Shown here: piece after piece, positions 35,485 to 47,201 of the stretch | Layout of the letters: every line of letters starts with the position of its first letter | Position numbering within the stretch: the stretch's first letter is position 1 | Origin: Acanthochlamys bracteata | Lineage: Eukaryota; Streptophyta; Magnoliopsida; Pandanales; Velloziaceae | Direction: 5' to 3' | Assembly: GCA_019914995.1 (NCBI GenBank) | Contig: CM034137.1 | Location: 992,001-1,056,000 of the forward strand | Length of the DNA: 64,000 nucleotides | Notes under the pieces: generated by a model | What the model was told of the DNA's origin: nothing | The model's database searches: none | Seen by the model: the letters and a program-made list of their open reading frames with translations, nothing else | Translations under genes and position numbers: made by a program

Positions 35485-38320
35485 TTATAGCTCATGATAC
35501 AAGATCGAACTAAGTGCTATTGCACTTGAAGGACCTACTCCTACTGATGGGCTTCTAACAGCAACTTTCACAGGGCCAGCTGCACTTAGCTGCCACCTTT
35601 GTAGGCTCAAAATGTGGCTTTCGCTCTTGTAATTGTCATCGAACTGAACCTCTACATTGAAAGCAATCTGCAAAAGAGAGGACAAAAATTTGATGAACCA
35701 TATCTTTCTCGCAATTGTTGATGCCAGTCATGTTAAGTTTGCATGGGTAAAATTATTCCAGAAGTTCACAGATGGTAACTTTAGTCTTTTGCAAGGTGAG
35801 GACAACGTGTGACAATCAATAGTTGGAAAAGCAAAGGAGTTCTAACCTTGCCAGATGCGTTCCGGACAGGAGAGACGAGAGACCGTGAAGAAGATTCCAA
35901 AACGAGTTTCCATCTTCTCTGAAATTTGAAACTGATTATAGCTGGCTGCTAGCTTTACAAGCAAGTTCAACAATGCGAGAGGTTACTAATCAAAAATTAA
36001 ATAATTTGACTAAACTACATACCTGTAATTTAAGATCCGGACTGTACAACTTTGCTCACCTTGGATCCTCTCCTTAATCTGATATAGTGGAAGATAAAGT
36101 AAATTATGACATTCGAAGTTACTGGATGACAACAAAACAATGAGCACCAACAAATACCAACCTCAAGTAAGGCATTGCCATCTGTCGCACGCCCGCTTAA
36201 GAATCGACAATTGCGACCCAGGATTTCATCTCTAGAATAGCCTGTAAGTTTGACAGATGAAAAGGTTGACATACATTGCCAACTGCGCAAAGATTATTTA
36301 GGATGTTGAAGTAATAGCTTAAAAGCCAATGTTGTTTGATCTGTCCATACAGAGAGTTATCCAATTTGAATATGCTGAATACCCGATCAACTTAACTAAC
36401 TGTGTACGCACCAAATTACATAACTTTACCCATTCCTTTGGTCCTATTTCTATGATGATAGACTCGGTGCCTATAGACTTCCCTGTTTATTATATCCAAT
36501 TGGTGCACAAACCTACAGGGTATACATTCCCTTTTATTTTCTCACGGAATCAGGTATTCATGTGTCAGTGTTACTTTGCTGACTAATTACCGTCAAAAGA
36601 TCTAAAATTGAGCCACTAGATTTAAAAGCGAACAATCCACTTACGCATATGCTGAGCTTGAAGGAATGTGCAGATTAACTGGACTTTGCATACACTATAT
36701 AGAGGAAACAGCATTGACTAGTTTCACGATATTGCTAATATGCATAATTTCATACTCAATTACACAGCTTACACACTCCAACCAAGACAAAATATCAGAT
36801 CTAACTTAAACTTCCTACTCAGTACTATGATTTGTATAAGGGCGAGCCAGATAGAATGTCTACTTAAATGATTTACAGGCCGCAGAAGTAGGATTTAGCT
36901 GCAGAGGGGGTTTATTAAGTTGCAGAAAAGGGCAATAGGATCGCAATTATGATAATTTGACAGATGGATGAACACTGTAGGACATAAATAGAATACCTTA
37001 CCCGTCAAAATGAGAAACGCATCACTGGCATAAACAATGGGCATGTCCGGCAAGTATGGATCAATCCTGTAGACAACCAAGTGTAAGTTCCAAAGCAGTA
37101 AAGCACAAATCTCAGTGTCTCACTATATTAATTTAAGTCAAATCAAACCAACAGAAATAGGAAAGTAGAACAACTCACAGTACAAAGTTCTGTTTGATTC
37201 TACCGAGAGATAAAAAGAAGTCCTGCACTAAGCAGAGCAACTTTCGCTGCAGCTGGAGTGCATCTTCTCCCGCATACTCTTCTTACGATGAGCTTACTAC
37301 AATTAACCAGTACCGCCATGATATTGTTAGCAGCAGTAATCGCCTTCTCCCTTCACCTGCTTCTCTCATCTCCTCCTCCAAAACTTCATCAAATTTCAAA
37401 CTAGAAACTTAAAATCAAACCCAGATAAAGATTGTGCTCGAAATGGTCTAGCACTTGCAATGTCTTTACTCTTTTTCAGATATAAGCAGACAGCACAGCA
37501 TCTTTCTAAGCGGTAAGAGCATATACTCACCAGTTACTTCAAAATAGAACTAAAAGCCAGAAATTAAGCTCTACCTAACTTAACATTCATGTTTCCAACA
37601 ACTTAAACTAGAGCTAAATACACTTCCTCATAGTTGGTATCATGTTAATTTTCTAATAGCATTTACGGATTTTAGAAGTCTAGATACAGCATAAACATTT
37701 CCCTCACCTCGGAAAAAGTATAAAGAGGAATAAAACAAATGCTAAGCAAAATAGAACGGAAACTCACCTATGTTATCGACATCCAAAAATGTTTATGCTG
37801 GACTGACCGACGACAAGCAACAACGCTCTTGATCTCCACATGCACGTATCTCGTCTCTGCACTACCTTAACAATGGCTGCAGCACTGATCGGCAAGCCGA
37901 CTTCCTTGTAATCGGCACCTGTACAGCGACAAAATGAACAACACACCCATCTTTCTCACCAAAAACAGGAAACATATGGAACAAATTCAAGGGCCGGCGT
38001 CCCGTCTCTCCGATAGTTCAGTATACTGATCTGGATCGAGTGCTCGTCCCTGATTGCTTCACGGAACGCCATAACCATTCTACGACTAGTTTTTTGGTCG
38101 CCGAAACATTCGCGCGCTGTGGCCGAGGACTTCATGCTTAGCGTAGCCGGACACGAAGAGAAACCCGTCGCTCGCAAAAACTATTGGGTGACAGGGAGCG
38201 CAAGGGTCTGTGATCAGGAAGTTATCCGTGAGCTGTTGGATTGTTACTGAGATCCAGTCCGAGATCGATTCGGACTTCTGCGCGGATCCGGTTTGAATCC
38301 AGCCTGATTACCATGTGAAC
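35485..38320 (-). pseudogene. Decayed PAS/LOV photoreceptor gene (PLP / LOV-LOV protein type)
   Basis: Read from high to low, the pieces match PLPB exon by exon. First PAS/LOV: about 38310-37940 (LTDNFLITDPC, HPIVFASDGFLFVSGY, then REAIRDEHSIQISILNYRRDGTP in another frame). Linker: about 37405-37180 (AAAKVALLSAGLL, then SLGRIKQNFVL in another frame). Second LOV: 37080-37014 (LPDMPIVYASDAFLILTG), 36241-36171 (YSRDEILGRNCRFLSG, photoactive Cys present) and about 36085-36024 (IKERIQGEQSCTVRILNY), then 35938-35849 and the last exon 35667-35485 (VKVAVRSPSVGVGPSS). At least four frame breaks are seen: an extra A near 38089, one near 37990, one near 37215 and an 8-bp GGTCTCTC-like insertion near 35890. 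Intact relatives bind flavin and sense blue light. Splice borders remain largely intact, so the decay looks fairly recent. Confidence 0.8.
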
Positions 38321-39628
38321 TCGCCCGCCGGTGGAGAGAACGAACGAAGCTTTCCGTAAGCAAGCTTCTAGAACCTGCAACGCAGAAATCGATCGATACT
38401 ACTGGAGACCACCGGAGCTAGTATTGTACTTCTTCTACAACTCAAATCGTAGTCGAAAAGTTTAATGAAGTTGCTCGAAATGGAATCGTGAGATTGAGAA
38501 TTTTATCGAACTCACGATGTAGTTGCTTTCGAAATTTTTGGATTTTTGAGGGTGAATAGTAGAACACAGAACTAGAAATTTAGAATCATTTTATGAAAGC
38601 AAACTTTTATAATGACAGCAGAAATTATATAGAGGGCGTTTGAGATTGTGTTTTACAATATTGTAATAATTTTATTTATATATTTTATAATAGCAGCAAA
38701 ACAGTTAACCAAACACCCTCGGCGGCTAATGCTACTAAACTGATAATTTCCTTAAAATTTATCTTAGTTGCGTTTAAAATTACTTATAAAATAAAATTAT
38801 TCTAAAATTAAAAATATTTTTTTTTGAAACACAAATTGTACTTTTTTTATTTTTAAATATATAATAAAAATATATAATAAAAAAAATTTCATAACGAAAA
38901 TTTTTTTTTACACTATCTAAATTTTTAAATATTTATAAAATATATATTAAAATATAAAATAAAAAAAATTTAAAAATTACATTTGAAATGTAATTGTAAA
39001 CGAAGCTGGACATATCAATACACATGCATGAAGAATCACAAAGGCAAAAACAAAGAGAACTTATAAAACACTTTCGTAACTGTCACTTTTACAACATTAT
39101 AAACAGAAGCTGTTATGATTGAGAAAAACTCAGAAAGAGACACTGTTCATGATACAATAAATTTCTACAATCAAAGCTAACTATTAGGAAGAACAACGGT
39201 GACACATTTTGTTGCATGACTGGGTCGTTCGACAAAATTTTTTAGAAAATTATTTTTAATTAATATTTTTAATATAATTTTTATAAATATAAAAAAATTT
39301 ACATAATAATTTTTTTTATTTTAAATACAAAAATAAAAATATTTTTAAAAAATCTATTTTAAAAGAACTCCTAAGTACCTTCACTGTCTTCGATGAAAGC
39401 GAGCTCATCCTTAGTGTTGCACCATATTGATGGCACTTCCAAACAAACGAACGAATTCATGGCCCTAAGCTGCAAAATATATTTTTGGACACGTACAGTT
39501 TGCTATACGAGTCCACTGTAGGCTGAAAAAGGGAGAAATTCAGCATAATATTCCTCTAATAACAGCATATTACGTTTTAAATCCTTAAATATAGACTTTT
39601 TTGTGAGAGCAAAGTTTTGTTTGGTTAA

Positions 39629-39884
39629 GGGGCATTTGGTAGTGGTTATAAAATAGAGTTTTTTCTAAAATAAAAATATTATTATTTTTTTTAAAAATAA
39701 GTTTTATTTTTTAATTTTAAAAAAATAATAAAAATATATAATAAAAAAATTTTATTTCGTAGAATTTTTTTACACTATCAAAATTTTTAAAAAATTTTTT
39801 AAATACTTATAAAATATATATTGAAAAACGTAAAATAAAAAAAAATTGAAAAGCTATCTATGATAGGCAGTACCAAACGCGCTC
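39629..39884. mobile_element. AT-rich MITE with TAA target duplication
   Basis: A 256-bp element runs from GGGGCATTTGGTAGTGG to CAGTACCAAACGCGCTC. Its ends are inverted repeats, and TAA flanks both sides (39626-39628 and 39885-39887). The core includes AAATAAGTTTTATTTTTTAA and AATAATAAAAATATATAATA. This is the best-preserved copy of the family and its TAA duplication places it in the Tourist/PIF-Harbinger group. Confidence 0.75.
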
Positions 39885-40561
39885 TAAATCTTTTAACTTT
39901 ATTTCATTATAATTTTATATTTATGTTTTTTAATAAATGTTTTAATTTTTTTATAAATTTTTTTAATTTAAAAAAAATAAAAAATTTATACAGTAAAATA
40001 TTATTATTTTAGTTAAAAATAAAATTTATATTAAAACTTTTGAAATATTTTTTATTTAATTTTTTTTTCAAAAACATGAACTTCCAAATATCTCCTAGGT
40101 TGAAGGACTATATTCAATATTGGCGCTGTAGAACTAGTTGCGTTTGTTAGGCTCTTAAAATTCAATTAAGCAAACAAGCAACGCTTAATCGACTGTATTA
40201 CACATGCACCCAAAAATGTCCACAATCAAAATAACTAAATAAAACTAAAGTTAACAAAAATATTAGCAGTGCAACAGCTAAAAGAAAGTGCAATGTAGTC
40301 ACAGAAAACATATATTCATCTCCTACTGTCCAACTAGAAAACACACTGCCCCACGGCCCCCACCAGCTCCGTTGCTCCGTAATTACGAGGAAGCTTCTCT
40401 TCGCTATCTCGCCGACGTACTAAATGTTGGTGCTGAGGTGCAGGTCAAATTGAATAAATATTTTAATCATATTAGAGCTATTTTCATTAACAATTTAGTA
40501 TAATAAAACTTTTTTTAGTTTAAGAAAAATTATATATTATACATATATAGAATTTGATGGT

Positions 40562-40822
40562 GGGGAGCGTTTGGGATTAAGTTATGAAATAGAATTTTTT
40601 TAAAATATAAAATATTTTTATTTTTTTGAAAAATAAGTTCTAATTTTTTATTTTCAAAAAAATAATAAAAATATGTAATAAAAAGATCTTATTTTGTAGA
40701 ATTTTTTTATATTTTTTAAATTTTAAATAAATTTTTTATATATTTATAAAATATATATTAAATAATTTAAAATAAAAAATTGAAAAATTTTGTACGTGAA
40801 AAGTAATCCCAAACACTTTCCA
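40562..40822. mobile_element. AT-rich MITE copy upstream of copy A
   Basis: The left end GGGGAGCGTTTGGGATTA and the right end TAATCCCAAACACTTTCC are inverted repeats over about 17 bp. The core matches the 39629 copy in the same orientation. It ends about 325 bp before the start codon of membrane protein copy A. The target duplication is not clear. Confidence 0.7.
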
Positions 40823-41147
40823 CGCCTCCTTGTTGGGCAGGTGCTATTCGGGCTCGAGAGAAGCTAAATTGCCTTTATCTCTTGGGTTGGGAGCTGCTTG
40901 AAAGTAGCTTGATGGTGGCGCTCGGGTCGGCGAAACACAATGAAATAATTTGGAATATCTCAGTACTCGTAGATGGACATGGCCCACCTAACTGGTCGAG
41001 GGTATATTATAAATATATGGGTAAACGAAAGCGAGAAGGAACATCCATAACCAGCAAACGCAAATGCTCCTATTCATTAATTAAGAAAACAATCTCTGTT
41101 TTCTTTCGGTGATTTCTTTCTTAGGCTTCTGCTAGCAGAATTTTCTC

Positions 41148-41819
41148 ATGGACGTTTACGTTCCCATGGGCAAGGAGTGGATGATGATGAGTTTCTTCAT
41201 GTGCTGTTGCCTTCAGATTTTAGTACTCCTTTGGTGCTTGCGCCTCTTCGATAAAGCCCAACATGGCTCGCCTGTAGAGAAGAAGCTCAAAGCCGTTGTG
41301 TGGTTGGCCGCTGCATCACTCACGGATATTTTCTTTTACCGAGAAGTAACTATCGTTTCGGTGTTTTCAAAGGTGGTCATATTGGCTTCTTCGCTCACCC
41401 TAGTACTGTTCTATTACGAAGTTACAGCACTCATGCCTACGGCGTTCAAGGTGGTAGTGTGGGCGATGGCTTTGCTCACTACAATTGGTGATGCCTCTGC
41501 CTGGTTTCAATACTTCGGCTGGGGTAGTTTTCTTACCTTCAGCCCTGCAACGGCGGTGTACCGGTCGATGGACGAGCCATGGCCTTTGAGTTTCGTTGTT
41601 TTCGCTTACGTGAATATTCTACTACTTTTCTTCTGTTTGAGCAAGTTCGAGAAGGCTCCGCCGAACTCACCGAAGAAGAAGAAGATGAAGCTGATGGTGT
41701 GGCTCCTTGCGGTATCTATCTCTGATATTTATAACTATGAATCTGCCGCAAATATCATGTCTGTGACGATGAAGGTTGTTGTTTGCGCCATGGCTTCTTC
41801 ACAACTGTTGGTAGATTAA
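41148..41819 (+). CDS. Small membrane protein family, copy A: fused double unit (tentatively DUF6490)
   Basis: This is a single-exon ORF of 223 residues, against 114-136 for its relatives in the cluster. Residues 1-115 resemble the later two-thirds of a unit (LLWCLRLFDKA, LKAVVWLAAASLTDIFFY, then MPTAFKVVVWAMALLTTIG) but lack the family's FLTFNSATAIYRS opening. Residues 117-223 are a full second unit with FLTFSPATAVYRSMDEPW, AYVNILLLFFCL and KMKLMVWLLAVS. Inside unit 1 a segment is doubled: FFYREVTIVSVFSKVVI (62-78) and LFYYEVTALMPTAFKVV (88-104). About six to eight hydrophobic helices are expected. The second unit is closest to copy C (NYESAA / NFESAT). Function is unknown. Confidence 0.65.
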   Translation: MDVYVPMGKEWMMMSFFMCCCLQILVLLWCLRLFDKAQHGSPVEKKLKAVVWLAAASLTDIFFYREVTIVSVFSKVVILASSLTLVLFYYEVTALMPTAFKVVVWAMALLTTIGDASAWFQYFGWGSFLTFSPATAVYRSMDEPWPLSFVVFAYVNILLLFFCLSKFEKAPPNSPKKKKMKLMVWLLAVSISDIYNYESAANIMSVTMKVVVCAMASSQLLVD

Positions 41820-43859
41820 TTCATATCTCATTTTATACGGAGTAAGAACCGATGGAATTGAACTAAGAATAAGAAGCTCTTACTTCATTTCGGTCTGTAC
41901 TATGCAATGCTATTTTCAACATTATAACTCGTGATTAGTGAAAGTCACTTTCAACTAACTTTTCACTACACCAAAGAACATTAAAATTACTTCTAACTCA
42001 TTTTTCTAAATATAAATATTAAATTCGCTTATAATTGCAAATATTTCTGCGTGACTTTCTGTGTCCCAGTGGTTGAACATTATAGTCAGGCAAGGCCAGA
42101 GTTTGACTAGCGCCGGCGAGAAACACAGGAGTTGGCTGTTGACTTCGCCTGTTGAATGCCAAAGGAGTGCTTGAATTACATAAAAATGTTAGTGCCGAAG
42201 TGAGTTTATAAAAATAAAATTTGATGATAAATAAAATTCGATAAAAATAAAATTTAGAATAATAATAAAAATACATAAATAGAGCTTAAAGTAAATTTTG
42301 ATAAGCAAAATTCGCTATAGAAGTAAAAATGAAACTCATAATGCTAATTAAAAAATATAATATGTTGAAGTTAAAATATGAAAAAAAAAATATAGAATTT
42401 GATTGCAATAAATATATGCACTGACAATATAATTGTTGTTGTGGACCACGTGAGATGCAAAAGCGCAGGGGAAAGATTGTTGGCTCGCCATGAAAAGGTT
42501 GACTCTTGTTTTGAAAATTTCTGAAGTGAATTTCAAATGCATCTAGTTTTTAATATAAAATAAATATAAATTCATCAAAATTAATTTTTGACGTAAACAT
42601 TGGACCATGAGAATAAACACATCCTTCAATTTGTTTTCTCAAAAATTCCAATAGTGGTTCTTTTTATAGAAAAGTATTACTTTGAAAGAAATATAGGTTT
42701 TTTTTTGGCCTATCCAAGTGATCTTCAAAAATATTAACTTTTAATTGATGGCTAATTATTTTAGATTGTGTATTCAATCCAATTAAAAGTACTTTTACTA
42801 CATTTTTATAAAACCCTCGAGCTTGCTTGGCAACTAACTTCAGATGTCATTCCGATTTTCAATTTCCTCTTGCCGCATGTTTTCTCTCCAACGAGAACAA
42901 ATTAGAGTTAAGGCCTAAACTAAAAAAACTAAACTCCAAAAGCTCCAGTGAAGCATTTGATCTTTATTTATAGCCTCTGTGCTTTTGAGATGGTTCATCG
43001 CAAGAATTTGACGACTTAGCTAGATTATCTTTTTATTTTTCAAATTGCAAATATTAAAGAGAATGAAACACATAAATTAAGAAAGAAGGAGAAAAGAGTT
43101 AGCTTTTGGTTTGTATATTGCAAACTACACTCTAACCCAATTGATCTAACACATTTAAAATAATATAAATTTAGGCTCTTTTTCTTTCAAAGCTTACTAA
43201 ATTTTTGAAAACGTTTTTTCTCCAAAGCTTACTACTTTTCTAACCGACCAAATTTCGAAAACAGTCAGCTCTAGTAACCAGCCAAAAGAAGACTTTTTTA
43301 TGGTTCGAAATGATTTTGAAATAAATTTATTAAAATAAAAACTATATCTATTTGATTTTAACAAAATAAATTAATTTTATAATTTTAAAGAATAAATAAC
43401 AATAAAATTTTATAACGTTAAATTTTTTTATATTTTAAATTTTAAAATAAATTCAAAATAAATTTTATTAAATAAAATAAAATTTTGAATTAGAATCAAA
43501 TAGCATGTCAAACACTCCAGTCGCGCCCATCTGGTCACAAAGGAAGATTTGTTTTTTTAATTTATTATTATTTTATGCTTTTTATTAGTGGTAAGAGCAA
43601 TTCCTTTGTCGGTGTCTTTTTTTTAAATGCATTTTCGTCGAAGGAGCAATCGTTGTCGGTGAACAAATTAAGAATTCTCAGATTTGCAGATTAAACGATC
43701 TTCGGTGGAAGGTTAAGTAGTCTCCTGTCTTGCTTTGTTTAGCGATCTTCGTTCAACTTTACCGTTGGCAAGTTTCAAAACATCTTCGACTCTCCGCATA
43801 TCCTCATCTTCTTTCTTGATTCATAATTCTTTTGATTTTAAGGTTATTTTTCTCTTGCC
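41820..43859. other. Spacer between copies A and B
   Basis: AT-rich spacer of 2 kb. It holds a possible SINE head at 42055-42185 (listed separately). Positions 43310-43500 are an A/T-only block. Positions 43600-43859 form a less AT-rich upstream and leader region for copy B. No gene is seen. Confidence 0.5.
42055..42185 (+). mobile_element. Possible tRNA-derived SINE fragment
   Basis: TGTCCCAGTGG near 42060 resembles a tRNA-type A box, and GAGTTTGACTAGC near 42097 resembles a B box at usual spacing (about 37 bp). The stretch is markedly less AT-rich than its flanks, as plant SINE heads are. Neither box matches the consensus exactly and no terminal duplication was found. Confidence 0.35.
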
Positions 43860-44270
43860 ATGGATGCTAGACCAGAAACGCTAGCCAACATCGGCGATCC
43901 CAACTCATTTATCTGGATTCAGTTCCTCTGCTGGGCTTTCCTTACTTTCAACACCACTACGGCAATTTACCGAGCAATAGATGAGACTTGGGCGGTGGCA
44001 TTCGTCGCAGGTTCTTATTTGAATCTGCTGCTTTTGTTCTGGTGTTTAAAGCTGTTTGAGAGAACGCGCGAGGGACGGCCGGAGAAAAAGAAACTAAAGT
44101 ATTCGGTGTGGCTGTTGGCAAGCACGCTGACGATCTCCTTCTCTTATAAGGTTGCTGCTGTTATGCCCGCAGCGTTTAAAGTGATTGTCTGGATCATGGC
44201 TGCCTTCGCTACTGCTGGGGGCTTCTATTGCTTCTTTATCTTCGGCGATGAACAGATAGTTACCATGTGA
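43860..44270 (+). CDS. Small four-helix membrane protein, copy B (tentatively DUF6490)
   Basis: An intact single-exon ORF of 136 residues starts at CCATGG. It shows all family landmarks: a hydrophilic N-terminus, FLTFNTTTAIYRAIDETW (about 27-45), a helix with SYLNLLLLFWCLKLFE, a basic loop (RPEKKKLKYS), then VWLLASTLTISFSYKVAAVMP and AAFKVIVWIMAAFATAGGFY. The four predicted helices and absence of a signal peptide suggest an integral membrane protein. The family occurs only in plants as far as I recall, and no biochemical role is known to me. With copies D and E it forms the subgroup ending in VAAVMP...GGFY. Confidence 0.75.
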   Translation: MDARPETLANIGDPNSFIWIQFLCWAFLTFNTTTAIYRAIDETWAVAFVAGSYLNLLLLFWCLKLFERTREGRPEKKKLKYSVWLLASTLTISFSYKVAAVMPAAFKVIVWIMAAFATAGGFYCFFIFGDEQIVTM

Positions 44271-46796
44271 AAGTTCATTACTATTTGGATTTCGCTATGA
44301 TGGATTTCTATGTATCCTATGAATGCTCTGTTTTACATGTTGGACGTTATGAAGCTTGCATGATTGAGTAAATGTTTTTGAATCATTATGAAATAATTTT
44401 TTAAAAAAATAAAGAGATTTAAGATTTTTCAAAATAAATGTTTTAACTTACAAGAATTTATACAAAGAGATAATAATAAAATTTCGTTAAATTTTTTATA
44501 TTGTTGAAAAGTATTGCCAAACATTACCGGGGCGCTTCATGTCTTCCTTGTGCTATGTTATTATTGGATCATCTTCTTTTGAGCTAGCTGCTCTACTTGA
44601 GTTTGAAACCTTTCCAAAACTTCTCCCTGGCCTAGGAGAGTTTTTTCATTTTGACTACCGAGTCTTTTTTTGTTGCAAGTTAGTAATTTTTCTAGCGATA
44701 AAAAACAGCTATCAATGGTGATAAATTTTGATAGCCCAGATAAAGATCATCTTGTCAGGACCAATTTACTTTCATTGCTACATAGAGGATTCAATTAGGA
44801 TTATATTGCGTCTACATCGTCATGAAAATCCTTGAAGTGAACAAACTGATTTCAGAGTCTGTTTTTTATGGCACTGTAGAATTCATTTTACTAATGGCAA
44901 CACTGTTTTTCATGATCAACTTCCACCTGCCGAGTCAAGTAAAAGCATTTGAATTATGTAGTAATTAAGAATTTTCACTTACCGTTTAGATCTCAAATCA
45001 TACAGAATTCAAAATTTAAAAAGAAAATAACGGATCAATTCCAGACAGATCGTAAATCAACTCCAAATAGATAAATGAAGCATCAATTTGGCTATCGATC
45101 TAATAAATTTTTATTCAACTATTTATTTTACTTATTTTAATAAAAATTTTATTATAAAATTTTTAATTTTGAAAATACATAAAATCTTTATATCGTAAAA
45201 TTTTTTTGTTATTTTTTATATCAAAAGAACAAAATTTTTTTTTAAAATAAGCTTCATTTTATGAAAGCTTCAGGTAGAAGAGTCGCAGCAAAGGAAATGC
45301 ATAGCATTACTATATAAAAAAGATGTACAAATGCGGCTTTGAATGTTTACATGTCAAGTATTTAGGAACTTTACGAGGTGCGCACAAGTAGTTTGTACTA
45401 TTATGGTCATGTTTGAAAAAAAAAATTTCTCAATTTTTTAATAAAATTTTTTAAATAATTTTTAAAATAATTTTTAAAATTTTTATAAAAATTTTAATAA
45501 TAAAAAAGTTCTACATCATAAATTTTTTTTATTAATTATTTTTATAAAATAAAAATATTAAAATTTATTTTTAAAAATTTTTATTTCTCGTTTTTAAAAA
45601 ATTCATTTTCAATAATCAATTCCAAATATCCCCTATTACACACCTGCAATCATCTTCTACGAAGGATAAAGACCTTAAAATTCACATCTTTGCTTTTTAG
45701 ACGAGGAGTTGGCGTTTTATCAACTGTTGGAACATCTATCAACAAGCAACGAAGAAATTTCTTAAAGTGATCGTAATCATCTATCACCATCTATCAACAT
45801 CTATCACCGTCTATCATTTCCCATTTATTTTTATATAATACTTTACAAAATTTTTATTATTAATTTTATATATTTTTTGAAATAAAACTAATAGAATTTA
45901 TTTTTAAAATAAATTAAAATACTTACAATTTAAGAAAAACTTTATTCTATAAATCTTTTTCAAAACTTTATTAAAAAAAAATTCTATTCCAGAAAATCTT
46001 CTAAAGCCCTGTCTTTACCCTGATTTGGGGGTCCAAGGAGCAAAAGAAAGTTACCCCAACACCGCAAAAGATACACAAGGTGTTGTTTGGGAGACCGTTT
46101 GGAAAAAATACTTCTTCATTTTTTAATAGATTTTTTAATATTTTATAAAATTTATAAAAAGTTTTAAAATTATTGAAAAATTTTACATTGTAATATAGTA
46201 TTATTACTTAAAATTTTTTCTTAAAATAAATAAAAATATTTTTTTATTTTGGAAAGCGTTTTGTTATGAGCATTTGAAACACCCCACAGGCTATAAGAAG
46301 TTTTTACACCTTTGTGACAGAGAATAAAACCACAAGCAAAGATACAACACCAACAATCTACGAGGCAGAAGCTAAAAGTTCTTCTAGTGCTGCCTGTAGC
46401 CTTCCCCCAATGTTGATTTGCTCTTTTTGTTATTGAACAAAACAAAGAAGACTCCAATTCTCCGAATGAATTTAGAAAGTATGGTTGGATTTTTATGAGG
46501 TTGTTTCATGCATGAAATCCCTTCCACAGAATCGGTAGATTTTAACCAACTATACAAGAAAAAGGGGCAATAGCTTGTTGGAATTTCAAAACAAAATCTA
46601 TGTATTCATTTGAGAGTTTCATAAAGCATTGAAGAGAGAACGATGGTTTTGTTTAACTAGATACAAAAGAAAAACACTTTAGAGCATAAAAAACCATTAC
46701 CCGCTGCAAAGCAAACTTCTGGAAACTAAAACAAGCACTCGTTGGTCTTAAGTACATTACTGCAATCCTATGGGTTGCTTGCATGTGCGGTGTTCC
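44271..46796. other. Spacer between copies B and C
   Basis: AT-rich spacer of 2.5 kb where the orientation of the cluster switches from plus to minus. Positions 45110-45620 and 45830-46000 are nearly pure A/T. A four-unit 10-bp repeat (CATCTATCAC type) lies at 45778-45817. Positions 46090-46280 resemble a decayed MITE that ends GAGCATTTGAAACACCCC. Positions 46281-46796 are the 3' flank of copy C. No gene is recognised. Confidence 0.5.
45778..45817. repeat. 10-bp tandem repeat, four units
   Basis: The units read CATCTATCAC, CATCTATCAA, CATCTATCAC and CGTCTATCAT. The words ACATCTATCAAC (45729) and CATCTATCAC also occur just upstream, so the array may have grown from a local duplicate. Confidence 0.7.
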
Positions 46797-47141
46797 TTAG
46801 AAGAACATAAAATCCAGAAACAGTTTAGAAGCAGCGACGCCGCCGATGACAACCTTCACAACCACGGAAATCACCGTAGCAGATTCAAAGTTGCAAATAT
46901 CAGCAACAGAGATGGCGAGTAGCCACACCATCAACTTCATCTTTGTCTTCAGGGGAGAGTTTGGGGTAGCTTTCTCGAACATGCGCAAGCTGAATAACAG
47001 AAGCAGCAAATTCAGGTAAGAGAAAATAACAAATATTAGAACCGTCCATGGATCATCGTCGATGAAGCGGTAGATCCTCGTTGCAGAGTTGAAGGTGAGA
47101 AAGTGCTCCGTGAAGTACTGCTGCCAGACGGTAGTGTTCAT
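46797..47141 (-). CDS. Small four-helix membrane protein, copy C (tentatively DUF6490)
   Basis: The ATG at 47141 gives 114 residues, MNTTVWQQYF then FLTFNSATRIYRFIDDDPW. The frame is open further upstream, but that part is not similar to the paralogues. Family blocks present: FSYLNLLLLLFSLRMFEKA, SPLKTKMKLMVWLLAISVAD and a last helix VISVVVKVVIGGVAAS. It is closest to the second unit of copy A; both have D-I-x-N-x-E-S-A in place of the F-S-Y-K-V-A-A-V-M-P of copies B, D and E. An LTR fossil starts 61 bp upstream of the ATG and separates the coding region from its apparent TATA box at 50207-50215. Confidence 0.68.
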   Translation of the reverse strand: MNTTVWQQYFTEHFLTFNSATRIYRFIDDDPWTVLIFVIFSYLNLLLLLFSLRMFEKATPNSPLKTKMKLMVWLLAISVADICNFESATVISVVVKVVIGGVAASKLFLDFMFF

Positions 47142-47201
47142 TGTCGGGGGAGCACAGGAAGGCAAGTTTGTTATTTTGAAACAGAAGGTATAAAGATAGC
47201 C

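Larger units (their letters stand above)
38321..41147. other. Intergenic region between the PLP relic and the membrane-protein cluster
   Basis: Positions 38321-38600 are the upstream flank of the PLP relic. Positions 38640-39370 contain A/T-rich MITE remnants (near 38640-38990 and 39230-39360). Two better MITE copies follow at 39629 and 40562. Between them, 40290-40450 is less AT-rich and carries a 71-codon ORF without known features. Positions 40830-41147 are the upstream region of copy A, with a TATTATAAATATAT stretch near 41010 that could be its TATA region. Confidence 0.5.

Noticed and set aside
46221-46457. Minus-strand ORF downstream of copy C
   Set aside because: It was checked as a possible sixth member of the membrane-protein cluster but lacks every family motif.
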